From Pelagihabitans sp947500445 (GTDB taxonomy: Bacteria; Bacteroidota; Bacteroidia; Flavobacteriales; Flavobacteriaceae), in contig NZ_JBNGOP010000014.1 of assembly GCF_050589625.1 (NCBI RefSeq), positions 1 to 64,000 on the forward strand: DNA of 64,000 nucleotides, read 5' to 3'. Position numbers and translations under genes: made by a program. A model generated the notes under the pieces. The model saw only the letters and a program-made list of their open reading frames with translations, was not told the origin of the DNA and did no database searches. The first letter of the stretch is position 1, and each line of letters opens with the position of its first letter. Of the stretch, positions 26,245-34,798 are shown in pieces.

Positions 26245-26478
26245 ATTGGTTACTGTGCAATAACTTGGGGTTATTTAAACACGTTGAAAACGGACTATTA
26301 CTAAGGTTTCTTTCAGTGCATCCCAAAAATATCTTTTTTGTGTAATTGGGAATGAACATTGTTGTGTAACCGCTTATTTATGTTGTCAACCAAGACTTTA
26401 GTATAAACGTCTTTAAGAACACACCCAAAATGGCGGGAACGCTCTTTCGAAACCGGCAATACGCTACCGTTTTTTACG

Positions 26479-26497
26479 ATACCATTAAAATAGCAAG
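26479..26497. repeat. Degenerate palindromic repeat
   Basis: ATACCATT-AAAATAGCAAG: both ends match copies 5 and 6 at 58.9-59.1 kb, with about nine central bases missing. Confidence 0.4.
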
Positions 26498-26526
26498 ATA
26501 TTCCCAGATAACTACCGTTTTAAACT

Positions 26527-26560
26527 AAAAAGAGTCCTGATTTTTATTCAGGACTCCTTT
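26527..26560. terminator. Intrinsic terminator hairpin in the regulator-kinase gap
   Basis: AGAGTCCTGA and TCAGGACTCCT form a ten-base stem with an AT loop, flanked by an A-run and a short T-run. It has no gene immediately beside it on either strand, so it may back up the terminator at 26711 or end an unrecognised transcript. Confidence 0.65.
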
Positions 26561-26710
26561 ACGAGAACACTATATGAAAATGAAAAAATTTTAGACGCTT
26601 GTTTTGTTATTTCTACATAGTAAAAGTAAGCTACCGGGGCCTTTTTATAAAATACTTGTTGTGAAACGGCCAAATATTGTGGTGAGCGCGGTTTTTGGCA
26701 CTATTAAAAC

Positions 26711-26736
26711 AAAAAATCCCGCTTGGAGCGGGATTT
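26711..26736 (-). terminator. Terminator of the LytTR regulator transcript
   Basis: AAATCCCGC-TTGGA-GCGGGATTT with a preceding A-run (T-run on the minus strand), 25 bases beyond the stop codon of the response regulator. Confidence 0.85.
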
Positions 26737-26761
26737 AATCGGTATTGACAAAGGAGAGATC

Positions 26762-27520
26762 CTAAGAATTCATAGAAGAAATAATGAACTCCTTGAACTC
26801 CTTTGAAATCGGAATCAAGTTATTGTTGATCATGATATCTTTTGAGTTTATCGCATCAATATGATCGACATTGACGATATACGACTTATGCGCCCTATAA
26901 AATTTGTTCTTTGGAAGTTTTTCCAGGTAATCCTTTAACGGAGAACGAACGAGAAACTTTTTATCCACTGTATTCACTTCTAAGTATACGTTATCGGCCT
27001 TAATGAACTGAATATCGCCAAACTGAATACGGTAGTATAAGTGTTGTTTCTTTACAAAAATCGAGTCTTTCAATACGGAATTGGAAATGGCTACATCCTC
27101 CTCTTGCAAATTATTGGCTGGAGCTTCACCGTTTTTGTCGGAACGAATAAAATTCGATAAGGCAATTTCTATAGAGGTATAAAGGTCCTGTTGCTCAAAA
27201 GGCTTCACTAAATAACCGTTCGGTTTAACCGTTTTGGCATTTTCCACGGTTGCCCTGTCGGAGTTGGAGGTAACGAATATAAAGGGAATGTCGTAGTGCT
27301 CACGAATATGTTTTCCCAAATCGATTCCCGTTTTATCCGATGCCAATATAATATCTATCAATACCAAATCGACCTGTTGGGTCTTCAGTACTTCTACCGC
27401 CTGTTCATAGACTATTACGTTATCAACAATCTCATAGCCGATTTCCTCCAGCATGGATTGCATGTCATCCGCAATAATGACATTATCCTCAACGATGAGT
27501 ATTCTAATGGGTTGTTCCAA
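26762..27520 (-). CDS. LytTR-family DNA-binding response regulator
   Basis: A 252-residue two-domain regulator. The receiver domain (about 5-122) has the acidic pair ED at 11-12, the phospho-acceptor Asp56 in LVLIDIIL, the FVTSNS switch residue and LVKPFEQ. The LytTR DNA-binding domain (about 150-250) is marked by FIKADNVYLEV, FYRAHKSYIVNVDHI and PISKEFKEF. It lies 31 bases after menA on the same strand and is probably co-transcribed with menA and the SPOR-like gene. Its partner is most likely the HisKA_2 kinase at 24.3-26.2 kb. Target genes are not evident. Confidence 0.92.
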   Translation of the reverse strand: MEQPIRILIVEDNVIIADDMQSMLEEIGYEIVDNVIVYEQAVEVLKTQQVDLVLIDIILASDKTGIDLGKHIREHYDIPFIFVTSNSDRATVENAKTVKPNGYLVKPFEQQDLYTSIEIALSNFIRSDKNGEAPANNLQEEDVAISNSVLKDSIFVKKQHLYYRIQFGDIQFIKADNVYLEVNTVDKKFLVRSPLKDYLEKLPKNKFYRAHKSYIVNVDHIDAINSKDIMINNNLIPISKEFKEFIISSMNS

Positions 27521-27551
27521 GATAGGTAGGGTTTTTAGGTGGTTAGTAAAA

Positions 27552-28457
27552 TTACAAAAATTTATTATAAGTAATGTAGGTCAGCACGGCCAAAAGAAAT
27601 GTGCTAAGGGCCAACTTTTTAAGCTCGGGGTCCATGGCCACCGGCTCCTTTATATTCAATACGGTCCAAAAATGGTAGGCTATCGGAACAAACGCCAACA
27701 GCGGTAGACTGTTTACAACGGTTTTTGCAAAGGTTCCTACGAACACGAGCACCGCTACAAATGCCATGACCAGCAACGCATAATGGTAACGTTTGCCATT
27801 TGAAAACCCTATTTTCACTACTAAAGTGTGCTTATTTGCCTTTTTATCGGATCGGTAGTCCCTTAAATTGTTCAGATTTAAAACGCCGGCACTAAGCGCC
27901 CCGATGGCAATTGCCGGCAACACGGGCGTAAACCTCAATTGCTTGGTATACAGGAAAAAAGAACCGATGACCGCGAGCAGGCCAAAAAACAAAAACACGA
28001 AAAGATCACCAAATCCCTGATAACCATAGGCCGACTTTCCTACCGTGTAGCGGATGGCTGCCCATATGCTAAGCCCGCCCAGAATCAAAAAAACCAGCGG
28101 AAGTACGAGGTGTTCCGTACCGAATGCCCGATACACCAAAACAATCACCAGTACAACACTGATAAACGCCGTAAGTGCGATTCCCCTTTTTAACTCCAAG
28201 GGGCTCAAAAGTCCGCTCTGCAATGCGCGCTTGGGTCCGATCCTATCATCATTATCGGTTCCCTTCATACCATCACCGTAATCATTCGCGAAGTTCGATA
28301 TTACTTGAAAAGCTATGGTCGTCAATAATGCTAAAATAAAAATTAATATATCGCTATAACCGTAAAAGTTGGCGATAGCGGTACCCATGATTACCCCACT
28401 GAGCGATAACGGTAAGGTCCGTAGTCTGGCCGCATTTAACCAAGCACGTATTTTCAA
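27552..28457 (-). CDS. menA: 1,4-Dihydroxy-2-naphthoate polyprenyltransferase
   Basis: A 301-residue UbiA-superfamily membrane enzyme with about nine transmembrane segments. It attaches the polyprenyl chain to DHNA, giving demethylmenaquinone. Both aspartate motifs are visible: SNFANDYGDGMKGTDNDD (about 51-68) and NNLRDYRSDKKANKHTL (about 194-210). The following VVKIGFSNGKRYH is typical of MenA. It starts two bases after the SPOR-like gene ends and is followed closely by the LytTR regulator. Confidence 0.93.
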   Translation of the reverse strand: MKIRAWLNAARLRTLPLSLSGVIMGTAIANFYGYSDILIFILALLTTIAFQVISNFANDYGDGMKGTDNDDRIGPKRALQSGLLSPLELKRGIALTAFISVVLVIVLVYRAFGTEHLVLPLVFLILGGLSIWAAIRYTVGKSAYGYQGFGDLFVFLFFGLLAVIGSFFLYTKQLRFTPVLPAIAIGALSAGVLNLNNLRDYRSDKKANKHTLVVKIGFSNGKRYHYALLVMAFVAVLVFVGTFAKTVVNSLPLLAFVPIAYHFWTVLNIKEPVAMDPELKKLALSTFLLAVLTYITYNKFL

Positions 28458-28459
28458 AA

Positions 28460-29059
28460 CTAAAAAGGGTCTTCTATTTGCACCCTTTTACCATCTTGGT
28501 ACGATGCTACGAACGCGTCCTGAAAACCTAGATCGACAAGTTGTTTGCGAAACGACTGCGCCTCTTCCAAGGTTTCAAAATTCCCAAGGGAATACGAATA
28601 AAACGGATTGGTCTTTACGAACATGGTATTGGTGAGTGCTTCCGAGGCCAAGGTCATATTGTTTTCCACAAAGGACTTTACCTGAACGGAATAGATTTTT
28701 TCCTTCTCCAAAAATTCCTTTGCCAAATAAAATTCCTTTACCAGGCTCAATTCCTCGTTCTGGACCTTTAAATTATTTATCCTGGACTTTACCGCATCCA
28801 AACTATCTATGGACACCAAGTAATGATTTTGTGTCTCATAATTTTTTGAAGTACTCAAGCCGGCCGTAAAGGAAGTTATGGCCAATGTCCCGACAAGAAA
28901 GAGCGCCGTAATACCGGCCAACACGTTGCGTTGCATCTTGCTCCTTCGCAGTTCTTTGTTCTTGAACTTTATTTGATCCAGAAGTCGCTCGTTTATAATT
29001 TGAGCCTTGTCAATGTCCTTGTGCAATTCCAGTAAATCGCTTTCTTCTATAAAAGGCAT
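28460..29059 (-). CDS. Membrane protein with C-terminal SPOR-like domain
   Basis: A 199-residue protein with a cytoplasmic helical start (about 1-40, LLDQIKFKNKELRR), one transmembrane helix (about 45-67, VLAGITALFLVGTLAITSF), a coiled-coil stretch and a SPOR-like C-terminal domain (about 122-199: YSVQVKSF ... YSYSLGNFETLEEAQSFRKQL ... GFQDAFVASYQDGKRV). SPOR domains bind denuded peptidoglycan at division sites, but this relaxed version is common in flavobacteria in proteins without known division roles. The two-base gap to menA points to one transcript; a functional link to quinone synthesis is not evident. The 165 bases upstream are free for a promoter. Confidence 0.75.
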   Translation of the reverse strand: MPFIEESDLLELHKDIDKAQIINERLLDQIKFKNKELRRSKMQRNVLAGITALFLVGTLAITSFTAGLSTSKNYETQNHYLVSIDSLDAVKSRINNLKVQNEELSLVKEFYLAKEFLEKEKIYSVQVKSFVENNMTLASEALTNTMFVKTNPFYSYSLGNFETLEEAQSFRKQLVDLGFQDAFVASYQDGKRVQIEDPF

Positions 29060-29224
29060 GTACAGTGAGTTTTAGAGGGAACCTATATGTTAAAGTTAAT
29101 TAAAACTATAGTAGGCACACAATAAATGCCGACCATTTGTTGCAAAAATAGAATTTTTAGTGGTAAAGGGATAAAAAACCGATGTTAAAGTAATATACTT
29201 CACTGATATACATTATTTTAAGCT

Positions 29225-30061
29225 TTACTTTTCCAGAGTACGAATACCGTCCTCCCCTAAGGTTATTTTCTTTTCCTTATATAAAGTACCGATTCCTTTT
29301 TTAAACATTTTCTTGCTCATCTCAAAAGTTGCGGCAATCGTTTTGGGGTCTGATTTGTCGTGGAAAGGCAAAAACCCACCATGATCTACCAGCATGCGAT
29401 AGATTTTTTCTGCGGCCGGCTCCAACGCCTTGTTGCCGATCGGTTGTAGCGTTACATCTATTTTACCATCGGGCCTGATGTTTTTAACATAGCCCTTTTT
29501 GCTATTCCCTACCCCTATCCGTTGAAAAACATCACTTAAAAAAACGAGCCCCTTGTGCCTGTCATTTATAATGACCTCCCACCCCAGCTCTGTGCGGCGC
29601 GACACAAGAAGGTCTACTTCTTGACCGACGGATACCGAAATTTCTTCTTTTTGTAAAAAGCGGTCTATTTTATTGGAGGCCACCAAACGAAACGATTGCT
29701 CGTCCAAATAGCAGTATACTACATACCATTGACCCTCTTTCATGGCGTCACGCTGTTCGCGAAAGGGAACCAATAAATGTTTTTCCAGCCCCCAGTCCAT
29801 AAACGCCCCGATCTTGTTGACTTCCGCTACCTGTAAAAACCCAAATGCATTACGTTTAACAAACGGCTCCAGACTGGTCGCTACGGGACGTTCCTCGTGG
29901 TCCAAATAACAGAACACCTTGAGCATATCGCCTATTTCGTACGTTTTTGGAACATATTTGTTGGGCAACAGTATTTCTACCCCGGTATCGCTTGTCAAAA
30001 AAAGCCCTACACTGGTATCCCTATCAATTTTAAGGGTATTATAATTTCCAAGTTCGATCAT
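29225..30061 (-). CDS. cvfB: S1-like RNA-binding protein of the CvfB family
   Basis: A 278-residue protein made of OB/S1-like domains: MIELGNYNTLKIDRDTSVGLFL, then FGFLQVAEVNKIGAFMDWGLEKHLLVP (S1 repeat 2), then RRTELGWEVIINDRHKGLVFLSDVF and GYVKNIRPDGKIDVTLQP, closed by a winged-helix (about 215-278, FHDKSDPKTIAATFEMSKKMFKKGIGTLYKE). This order matches CvfB/YitL, an RNA-binding regulator studied in Firmicutes. Start chosen at 30061; a TATTTTTA on the minus strand lies only four bases before it, so the message may be almost leaderless. Separated from DUF2853 by a terminator. Confidence 0.85.
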   Translation of the reverse strand: MIELGNYNTLKIDRDTSVGLFLTSDTGVEILLPNKYVPKTYEIGDMLKVFCYLDHEERPVATSLEPFVKRNAFGFLQVAEVNKIGAFMDWGLEKHLLVPFREQRDAMKEGQWYVVYCYLDEQSFRLVASNKIDRFLQKEEISVSVGQEVDLLVSRRTELGWEVIINDRHKGLVFLSDVFQRIGVGNSKKGYVKNIRPDGKIDVTLQPIGNKALEPAAEKIYRMLVDHGGFLPFHDKSDPKTIAATFEMSKKMFKKGIGTLYKEKKITLGEDGIRTLEK

Positions 30062-30135
30062 ACTGTAAAAATAACCATTAGAAAACGGTGGCATAACTAC
30101 CTACCGGAAAATGCCGTTCCGATTAAAACCGCACA

Positions 30136-30164
30136 AACAAAAAAAGCCACTCGAGTTGAGTGGC
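30136..30164 (-). terminator. Terminator after the DUF2853 gene
   Basis: GCCACTC-GAGTT-GAGTGGC hairpin with an A-run on its left (T-run on the minus strand), 20 bases after the DUF2853 stop and before the CvfB start. Confidence 0.87.
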
Positions 30165-30185
30165 CAATACTGATAAGACGGTATT

Positions 30186-30530
30186 TTATTTGTCGTATAC
30201 CGACGCTTTTTTAAAATGCTTGCAAAGCATATAATAAATTACCGCACGGTGTTTGTTTCTGTTTGAGGATCCATACTTTTCAACAACGCTCTTGATAGCG
30301 GCCATAAGTTCCGGGCTATCCTTCAAACCTAATTTTTTGATAAGATAATTGTTTTTTACCGTTTCCAACTCTTTGTCATCGGAACCGGAAACCTTGGAAG
30401 CATCCAAGTTATAGATAGCAGGTCCTAGACCAACGGTTACCTTGGTCAAAAGATCCATATCGGGAGTCTCGCCCAACTTATCTTTCACGTCTGCTGCATA
30501 CACTTTGATCAAATCATCTCTTTTACTCAT
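30186..30530 (-). CDS. DUF2853 family protein
   Basis: A 114-residue soluble, largely helical protein (MSKRDDLIKVYAADVKDKLGE ... YYMLCKHFKKASVYDK) that matches DUF2853, a family of unknown function found mostly in Bacteroidota and Proteobacteria. The highly conserved part is the C-terminal HRAVIYYML helix. It follows menD by about 20 bases on the same strand and is ended by a strong terminator, so it is probably the last gene of the menI-menF-menD transcript. Confidence 0.85.
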   Translation of the reverse strand: MSKRDDLIKVYAADVKDKLGETPDMDLLTKVTVGLGPAIYNLDASKVSGSDDKELETVKNNYLIKKLGLKDSPELMAAIKSVVEKYGSSNRNKHRAVIYYMLCKHFKKASVYDK

Positions 30531-30551
30531 AATTACTTGTTTATAATAATG

Positions 30552-32327
30552 TTAATGGTTTATAAAAACCGAAGATATAAAATCGAAGTATGTGAGCAAA
30601 ATTTTATCATTCAATAATCTTGGTGTACTTATCTCGAGCAATTTAGGGGCCTTACCTTGTTCAAAAAAGGATTTCAAGGCCTTTACAAGGCTTTCCTCAT
30701 CGGCAACCCCGATATGTTCGAAACCAAACATTTCACAGAGATTGCCGGCAGTTAAGTTGTGTTTCGTCTCAAAAAAATGTTCAAAATTTTCGCTTTGCTC
30801 CTTTCCGGGGAGAATTCTAAAAATACCGCCCCCACTGTTGTTGAACAGCACTATTCTGAAGTCATCACGAATGTACTCGTTCCAAAGTCCGTTACTGTCA
30901 TAAAAGAAACTGAGGTCCCCGGTAAGGAATACGGTCGGTGAACTATGATATAAGGCCGCGCCTATGGCCGTAGAGGTGCTGCCGTCGATACCACTGGTTC
31001 CCCTATTACAAAAAACGGTTAGCGAAGGGTCCAATGCGAACAACTGCGCATAACGCACGGTGGAACTGTTGGCCAATTGCAACTGATATCCCTCGGGAAT
31101 GGCTTTTAAAATCTGTCCAAAAGCGAGCATGTCGCTAAAGGGGATTTGTTTTAAGTAACTGTCCCGTCGCATTTCGAAGCCTTTTCGAATCGAATTCCAA
31201 AACGGAAAATAATCGCTTTGGACCGGTTTTGTGTACTTCAAGAATGTGTCGAAAAACAGATTCGGGGTAATTTTAAAATGCTGGGAAAGACTAAAAAAGG
31301 TGTCGTACGCTTTTATAGGGTCGATATGCCAATGCTCCTCGGGGCGGTGTCCCCGTAAAAAGGCCTTTATTTTTTTGGAAACGATCAAGCCGCCAAAGGT
31401 GAGCAGTATTTTTGGGCGTAAACGCGAAAACCATTCTTCGGTGCCCTCGATTTTTTCCAAAGGCGCCAGTAAACTATCGATACTTGGGAAGAAATTAGGA
31501 TGATGAAGGTTCGAAGTCGTTTCGGTAAGTACCAGTACCGATGGATCGTTCGCCCAAGTATTTAAACACTCTTGCGAAATTGTATCCGGGTAGTTGACCC
31601 CGACCAATATCAACTTTCGGTCGGTAGCGTTCCATCGCTCGGCATATTCGCGAAGTTTATCCTTTGTTATGCGAGGTGCGGCATCCGGTAAGGGATGACC
31701 ATCTACCACAACGGAAGGCGTTTGTACTTTATCGTATAACGGCTCTTCAAAAGGAACATTTATATGTACCGGAAGTTGGGACGACATGGCAACATGCAGC
31801 GCATTGTTCAGCGCTTGGTCGTTTTTGCGCTGAACCGTTGTTTGCAGCACATCGATAGCATCCCCTTCCAACCAATCCGGAACATAAGTCTTTAACCTAT
31901 CGGTGGCATGGATCACATCTTGTTGCAAATGTGTGGAATATCCGATGTGTCTTAGGAAAACATCATCCTGTCGTATGGTCTGTCCATCACCGACATCTAT
32001 TTTATAGGGAGGTCTGTCTGCAGAAATGACCACCAATGGAATTTGACTGTAAAACGCCTCCGCTATAGCCGGATAGTAGTTCAGCAGGGCACTTCCCGAG
32101 GTACAACAAATGACGACCGGTTCTCTGGTCTGCTGTGCGATACCCAACGCAAAAAACGCGGCACATCGTTCATCGACGATACTAAAACAGCTAAAAAAAG
32201 GATTTTCAGAGAACCCAATGGTCAGCGGGGCATTGCGGGAACCTGGAGAGATTACGATATTTTTGATGCCCCTTTCCTTACAATGTTGGACAATGGTCTG
32301 GGCCGAAGGAATACTGGGATATATCAT
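30552..32327 (-). CDS. menD: SEPHCHC synthase
   Basis: A 591-residue thiamine-diphosphate enzyme; full length for the flavobacterial MenD (550-600). It joins 2-oxoglutarate-derived succinic semialdehyde to isochorismate, the first committed step to menaquinone. N-terminal Pyr domain: NIVISPGSRNAPLTIGF and VDERCAAFFALGIAQ (catalytic Glu region); C-terminal PP domain: GTSGIDGSTSTAIGAA and LTGDLSFFYDSNGLWN (GDGxxxN-type Mg-ThDP site, here GDLSF...N). Start taken at 32327 (MIYPSIPSAQ), as 14 upstream codons are unlike MenD. It begins 51 bases after menF. Confidence 0.94.
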   Translation of the reverse strand: MIYPSIPSAQTIVQHCKERGIKNIVISPGSRNAPLTIGFSENPFFSCFSIVDERCAAFFALGIAQQTREPVVICCTSGSALLNYYPAIAEAFYSQIPLVVISADRPPYKIDVGDGQTIRQDDVFLRHIGYSTHLQQDVIHATDRLKTYVPDWLEGDAIDVLQTTVQRKNDQALNNALHVAMSSQLPVHINVPFEEPLYDKVQTPSVVVDGHPLPDAAPRITKDKLREYAERWNATDRKLILVGVNYPDTISQECLNTWANDPSVLVLTETTSNLHHPNFFPSIDSLLAPLEKIEGTEEWFSRLRPKILLTFGGLIVSKKIKAFLRGHRPEEHWHIDPIKAYDTFFSLSQHFKITPNLFFDTFLKYTKPVQSDYFPFWNSIRKGFEMRRDSYLKQIPFSDMLAFGQILKAIPEGYQLQLANSSTVRYAQLFALDPSLTVFCNRGTSGIDGSTSTAIGAALYHSSPTVFLTGDLSFFYDSNGLWNEYIRDDFRIVLFNNSGGGIFRILPGKEQSENFEHFFETKHNLTAGNLCEMFGFEHIGVADEESLVKALKSFFEQGKAPKLLEISTPRLLNDKILLTYFDFISSVFINH

Positions 32328-32378
32328 TGGCACAAAAATACAAAGCAATACGCTTGCTACCCAATGCAAAACATAAAA

Positions 32379-33494
32379 CTATTTGCCCAAAAGCACCCTG
32401 AGCATGGTCTTGCTTTTATGCACGGTTTCCTCCCACTCCTTTTCCGCATCGGAGGCTGCGGTTATCCCTCCTCCCACATATATATACATATGATCGTCAT
32501 GCCACTGCATACATCGAAGGTTTACGAACAGCTCCGTACGGGAGCGTATTCCATCATATGCTTTTAATTCGGTATTTCTTCGCTTTGCAACAGCGGGCCG
32601 GGACAGTCTTTCCTTGATGTTCAATTCGCCCAAAAATCCGGTATAAAAACTGCGTGGATAATACTCATTGTCCAAAATGAAGGTCTTTGCCCCTGAAACG
32701 GGCAAACCGCAGACCGCGGGTGTCGGATGAAGCGCGGTGATGAAACTTTTCAGGTCGGTCTGCATCTGGCCTTCAATTTTGGTACGCAAATGCCATAGCG
32801 CTCCCGCCCTAAAATTGGCCGCTGGGGAAACACGTAAAGCCTTGGCCTTATCCTTTAGGACATTTTTGATGTATTCGGTGACCAAACGCTGCTCCTTTTT
32901 TTCCTTATCCCCCCATTTTGGTAGCGTACCCGCTATGAAAGGAAGCGTTCCAGCAAGTGACATGGTGGTGAACCGTTTGTTTTCCGTACGAATAAGAATT
33001 TCTGGTGTCGCCCCCAACCAACAGCCGACTTCGGGATGAAACCACAGATAACAATACGCTCCACTATAGGTGTGCAACAAGGTTCGGAAAAGCTGTATCG
33101 CCGTTTTTGTATTCGGCACCCGTAAACGTCGGGAGAGTACCACCTTTTCAAGTTCCGAATCCCCAATTCGTTGAACGCCCTTGTTGACCAATTTTATATG
33201 GGCTTTACGATTTTCATCGGTTTGGACAAAGGAACCGGTTTCATCGCCATGAAGGTTTTGTACTTCCCCAAAAATACCCGAGAGTATCCTATCGCCCTTT
33301 AACAAAAGTGAGGGTTCCTGCTCGTCAAAAGGTGCAAAAACAAATCCGGTCTCGGTAAAGTCATTCACATGATGGAGTGCATCATTTTCCTGCAAAAATA
33401 CCTTAACAGTCTGTTTGCCCGGCTTTCTAAAAGCGACAAAAGGAAGATTCCCATCCATTTGGGCGATAACTGCACCTATGACATCCAAGAGCAT
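32379..33494 (-). CDS. menF: Isochorismate synthase
   Basis: A 371-residue chorismate-binding enzyme, on the short side for the family (390-430), converting chorismate to isochorismate. The active-site parts are clear: LGATPEILI (about 163), SLAGTLPF, GALWHLRTKIEGQM (general-base lysine), LHPTPAVCGLPV and FYTGFLGE, GGGITAASDAEKEWEET at the end. The N-terminal region is degenerate, as in other flavobacterial MenF. Immediately preceded (one base) by menI, and followed by menD. Confidence 0.92.
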   Translation of the reverse strand: MLLDVIGAVIAQMDGNLPFVAFRKPGKQTVKVFLQENDALHHVNDFTETGFVFAPFDEQEPSLLLKGDRILSGIFGEVQNLHGDETGSFVQTDENRKAHIKLVNKGVQRIGDSELEKVVLSRRLRVPNTKTAIQLFRTLLHTYSGAYCYLWFHPEVGCWLGATPEILIRTENKRFTTMSLAGTLPFIAGTLPKWGDKEKKEQRLVTEYIKNVLKDKAKALRVSPAANFRAGALWHLRTKIEGQMQTDLKSFITALHPTPAVCGLPVSGAKTFILDNEYYPRSFYTGFLGELNIKERLSRPAVAKRRNTELKAYDGIRSRTELFVNLRCMQWHDDHMYIYVGGGITAASDAEKEWEETVHKSKTMLRVLLGK

Positions 33495-33495
33495 A

Positions 33496-33918
33496 CTATT
33501 TTTTTGGAAGAGACATGGTGGTCAGCTTACAGGACGAAATCAAATTATTTTCGGAGTCCGTTATTTTGATATCCCATAATTGAGTGGTGCGCCCTTTGTG
33601 TACGATTGTCGCACGGGCAAATACCTCGCCCGATCGGATGCTTTTAACGTGATTGGCCGCAATTTCGATACCTCGAACAAAAAAATTCTGTCCATCCAAG
33701 AAAATATAGGAAGCCGTACTTCCGATACTTTCGGCCAGAGCTACGGAGGCCCCTCCGTGCAACACACCATCGGGTTGATGTACTTTTGAATTTACGGGCA
33801 TTTTACCAACCAAATAATTCTCGCCGACATCGATATACTCTATCTGAAGCGTTTCCATCAAGGTGTTTTTGGTCGCCTCGTTGCAGACCTTCAGTATTTT
33901 CTGTTTTACATCTTCCAT
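33496..33918 (-). CDS. menI: Hotdog thioesterase, probable DHNA-CoA thioesterase
   Basis: A 140-residue PaaI/YdiI-type hotdog thioesterase. HQPDGVLHGGASVALAESIGS contains the HGG and the catalytic Glu63, which sits at the same residue number as in E. coli MenI; EVFARATIVHKGRTTQLWDI is also very similar to MenI/YdiI. Position one base before menF supports a role in hydrolysing DHNA-CoA to DHNA. Start chosen at 33918 (MEDVKQKIL); a -7-like TAATTTTG (minus, 33933-33940) just upstream agrees with this start and excludes the longer open frame. A general acyl-CoA thioesterase remains possible. Confidence 0.82.
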   Translation of the reverse strand: MEDVKQKILKVCNEATKNTLMETLQIEYIDVGENYLVGKMPVNSKVHQPDGVLHGGASVALAESIGSTASYIFLDGQNFFVRGIEIAANHVKSIRSGEVFARATIVHKGRTTQLWDIKITDSENNLISSCKLTTMSLPKK

Positions 33919-34237
33919 TCCTCGGTTTTTTACAAAATTAGACAATGAACGCGTCTTCAGTTCCTCTTTTGTCCGTAATTTTCTTATTTCGATAGAATTG
34001 CCGCAAATCGACGCTGTGATAATCCTTAGAATAGGCAAAATACCTTATGGGTATTGGAAAATGCTCAAGGCAGTTGCCAAGCACCTCTTAAAACCTATAG
34101 AAAGCTAGGATTTACAGGAAGACGACAACTTCGCTGATAATCCTTATTTTTTATGTAACGGAATGAACAGGAACCTTAGTTGGTTCAAAGTCATAAAAAA
34201 ACCTATATTTGTTTTATTTTAACGAACGTTCAATAAA
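33919..34237. other. Divergent regulatory region between menI and tetR
   Basis: No reading frame of substance. The left part holds the menI-menF-menD promoter (-7 TAATTTTG on the minus strand at 33933-33940), and the right part the tetR promoter and putative operator. Confidence 0.6.
34180..34211 (+). promoter_or_regulatory. Promoter of the tetR-hydrolase operon
   Basis: TTG at 34180-34182, 21-base spacer, perfect TATATTTG (TANNTTTG) at 34204-34211; the start codon is at 34238. Confidence 0.75.
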
Positions 34238-34238
34238 A
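34217..34238 (+). promoter_or_regulatory. Putative TetR operator abutting the start codon
   Basis: A 22-base imperfect palindrome TTTTA-AC-GAACGTTC-AA-TAAAA centred at 34227/34228, between the -7 element and the start codon. Binding here would block transcription of the operon, the standard autoregulatory layout of TetR genes. Confidence 0.6.
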
Positions 34239-34798
34239 TGCCGACAATAAAAACCTCTAAAGAACAAGTATTGCAAAGCGTTATCGAAACGATACGGCAA
34301 AAAGGTATTGCGAACAGTAGCATGAGCGACCTTGCAAAGCAATGCAATATTCAAAAGTCCCACTTCTATTATTATTTTGAGAACAAAGAGGCGCTGATAC
34401 AGGAAGTTCTTGCCATGGTCAACAGTTACATGACCTATAACATGAACAAGGTGGTCGACAATCCAGAATTGGACATCGGACAAAAACTATCCGGTATCCG
34501 CCTGCTGATCCATAAACTGTTTCTCGACAATGACGGAGGTTGCGTTATGGCCAACACCGCATTGGAATCGGCCCATTCGAACCCCAAGTATTTTGAGGAG
34601 ATCCGTTCCTTTTTTCAAAACTTTATTACCGGCCTGGAGCGACTTTTACAGGACAGCCATTCTCAAGAAAAGTCACGCTATTTGGCCGAACAGATCGTTC
34701 AGGACATTGAAGGGGGCATTCTTTTGATGCGGGTATACCGGAATCCCAAGTATCTTCAAAATGCCATTACGCGTATGTCCAACATTATCTTACCCTGA
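34238..34798 (+). CDS. TetR/AcrR-family transcriptional regulator
   Basis: A 186-residue repressor. The N-terminal helix-turn-helix (about 8-55) is typical: KEQVLQSVIETIRQKGIANSSMSDLAKQCNIQKSHFYYYFENKEALI. The C-terminal ligand domain (about 80-186, with GGCVMANTALESA) is of the YxaF/TetR_C type. The ligand is unknown, though TetR repressors next to hydrolases often respond to fatty-acyl or aromatic compounds. It is the first gene of a five-gene operon; the next gene begins directly after its stop codon. A palindrome between its promoter and start codon suggests autoregulation. Confidence 0.9.
   Translation: MPTIKTSKEQVLQSVIETIRQKGIANSSMSDLAKQCNIQKSHFYYYFENKEALIQEVLAMVNSYMTYNMNKVVDNPELDIGQKLSGIRLLIHKLFLDNDGGCVMANTALESAHSNPKYFEEIRSFFQNFITGLERLLQDSHSQEKSRYLAEQIVQDIEGGILLMRVYRNPKYLQNAITRMSNIILP

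Larger units (their letters stand above)
26245..26761. other. Intergenic stretch between regulator and kinase genes
   Basis: 517 bases with two intrinsic-terminator hairpins (26527-26560 and 26711-26736) but no credible reading frame. A -7-like TATTTTTG on the minus strand at 26324-26331 (reverse of CAAAAATA) may belong to a separate kinase promoter. A shrunken copy of the palindromic repeat lies at 26479-26497. The region between the two terminators (26561-26710) could encode a small transcript, but I see no specific sign of one. Confidence 0.5.
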
